Below are positions 38,571 to 38,588 of a DNA stretch of 38,588 bases, one piece after another. Source of the stretch: an uncultured Ruminococcus sp. (GTDB lineage: Bacteria; Bacillota; Clostridia; Oscillospirales; Acutalibacteraceae); contig CAJOFK010000043.1 of NCBI GenBank assembly GCA_905234015.1, positions 11,099 through 49,686 on the forward strand, read 5' to 3'. Numbering within the stretch: position 1 is the first letter of the stretch; the number at the start of each line of letters is the position of its first letter. Both the position numbers and the translations under genes were made by a program. Under the pieces are notes generated by a model. That model was given only the letters and a program-made list of their open reading frames with translations. It did no database searches and was not told the DNA's origin.

Positions 38571-38588
38571 TAAAAGAAAAGCGGTAAG

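Overview
This window looks like chromosomal DNA of a gut Clostridia bacterium, most likely Ruminococcus/Oscillospiraceae. The evidence is an rpsL-rpsG-fusA-tuf string, strong sigma-A promoters (TTGACA-N17-TATAAT), AGGAGG ribosome sites, secreted Ig-like proteins, and a secreted enzyme carrying a type I dockerin with starch-binding-like modules, as in cellulosome/amylosome makers. The species is inferred. I see no tRNA, rRNA, CRISPR array, phage or complete transposase gene.

Layout. (1) 1-3360: iscS-iscU (minus) and metY (plus) diverge from two perfect promoters that share a palindromic operator-like sequence. metY has a leader with a 21-codon ORF and an H-type pseudoknot. (2) 3361-5874: a composite intergenic repeat, then glmS. 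(3) 5902-9839 (minus): trkA, an unknown membrane protein, trkH, a DUF5658-like protein and a tiny ORF form a potassium-uptake operon. (4) 9840-11700: repeat-rich DNA with a MITE, a cupin gene, and a stand-alone transcription unit of about 390 nt (own promoter, 20-aa ORF, repeated hairpin modules, terminator) that I cannot assign to a known RNA class. (5) 11762-16063 (minus): an ECF sigma factor, an anti-sigma-like membrane protein and two secreted proteins in one operon. (6) 16225-20690 (plus): proB-proA, proC and a family 2 glycosyltransferase. (7) 20827-30656 (minus): a dockerin-bearing metallophosphoesterase and two large paralogous Ig-like surface proteins with matching promoters. (8) 30894-35618 (minus): the str operon. 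(9) 35632-38588: an HTH protein with a minisatellite, an unknown helical protein, a hemolysin III protein, a probable type I toxin-antitoxin pair missed by ordinary gene calling, and a DUF6442-like/XRE cassette with paired operators.

Several small systems stand out. The toxin-antitoxin locus at 37640-37958 has two opposed promoters, a 25-aa hydrophobic peptide, an antisense RNA overlapping its 3' end, and a Shine-Dalgarno-sequestering stem. The minus-strand RNA at 10932-11359 and the metY leader are the best candidates for undescribed RNA regulators. The intergenic spaces also carry several families of short repeats, one of which occurs six times in 38.6 kb.
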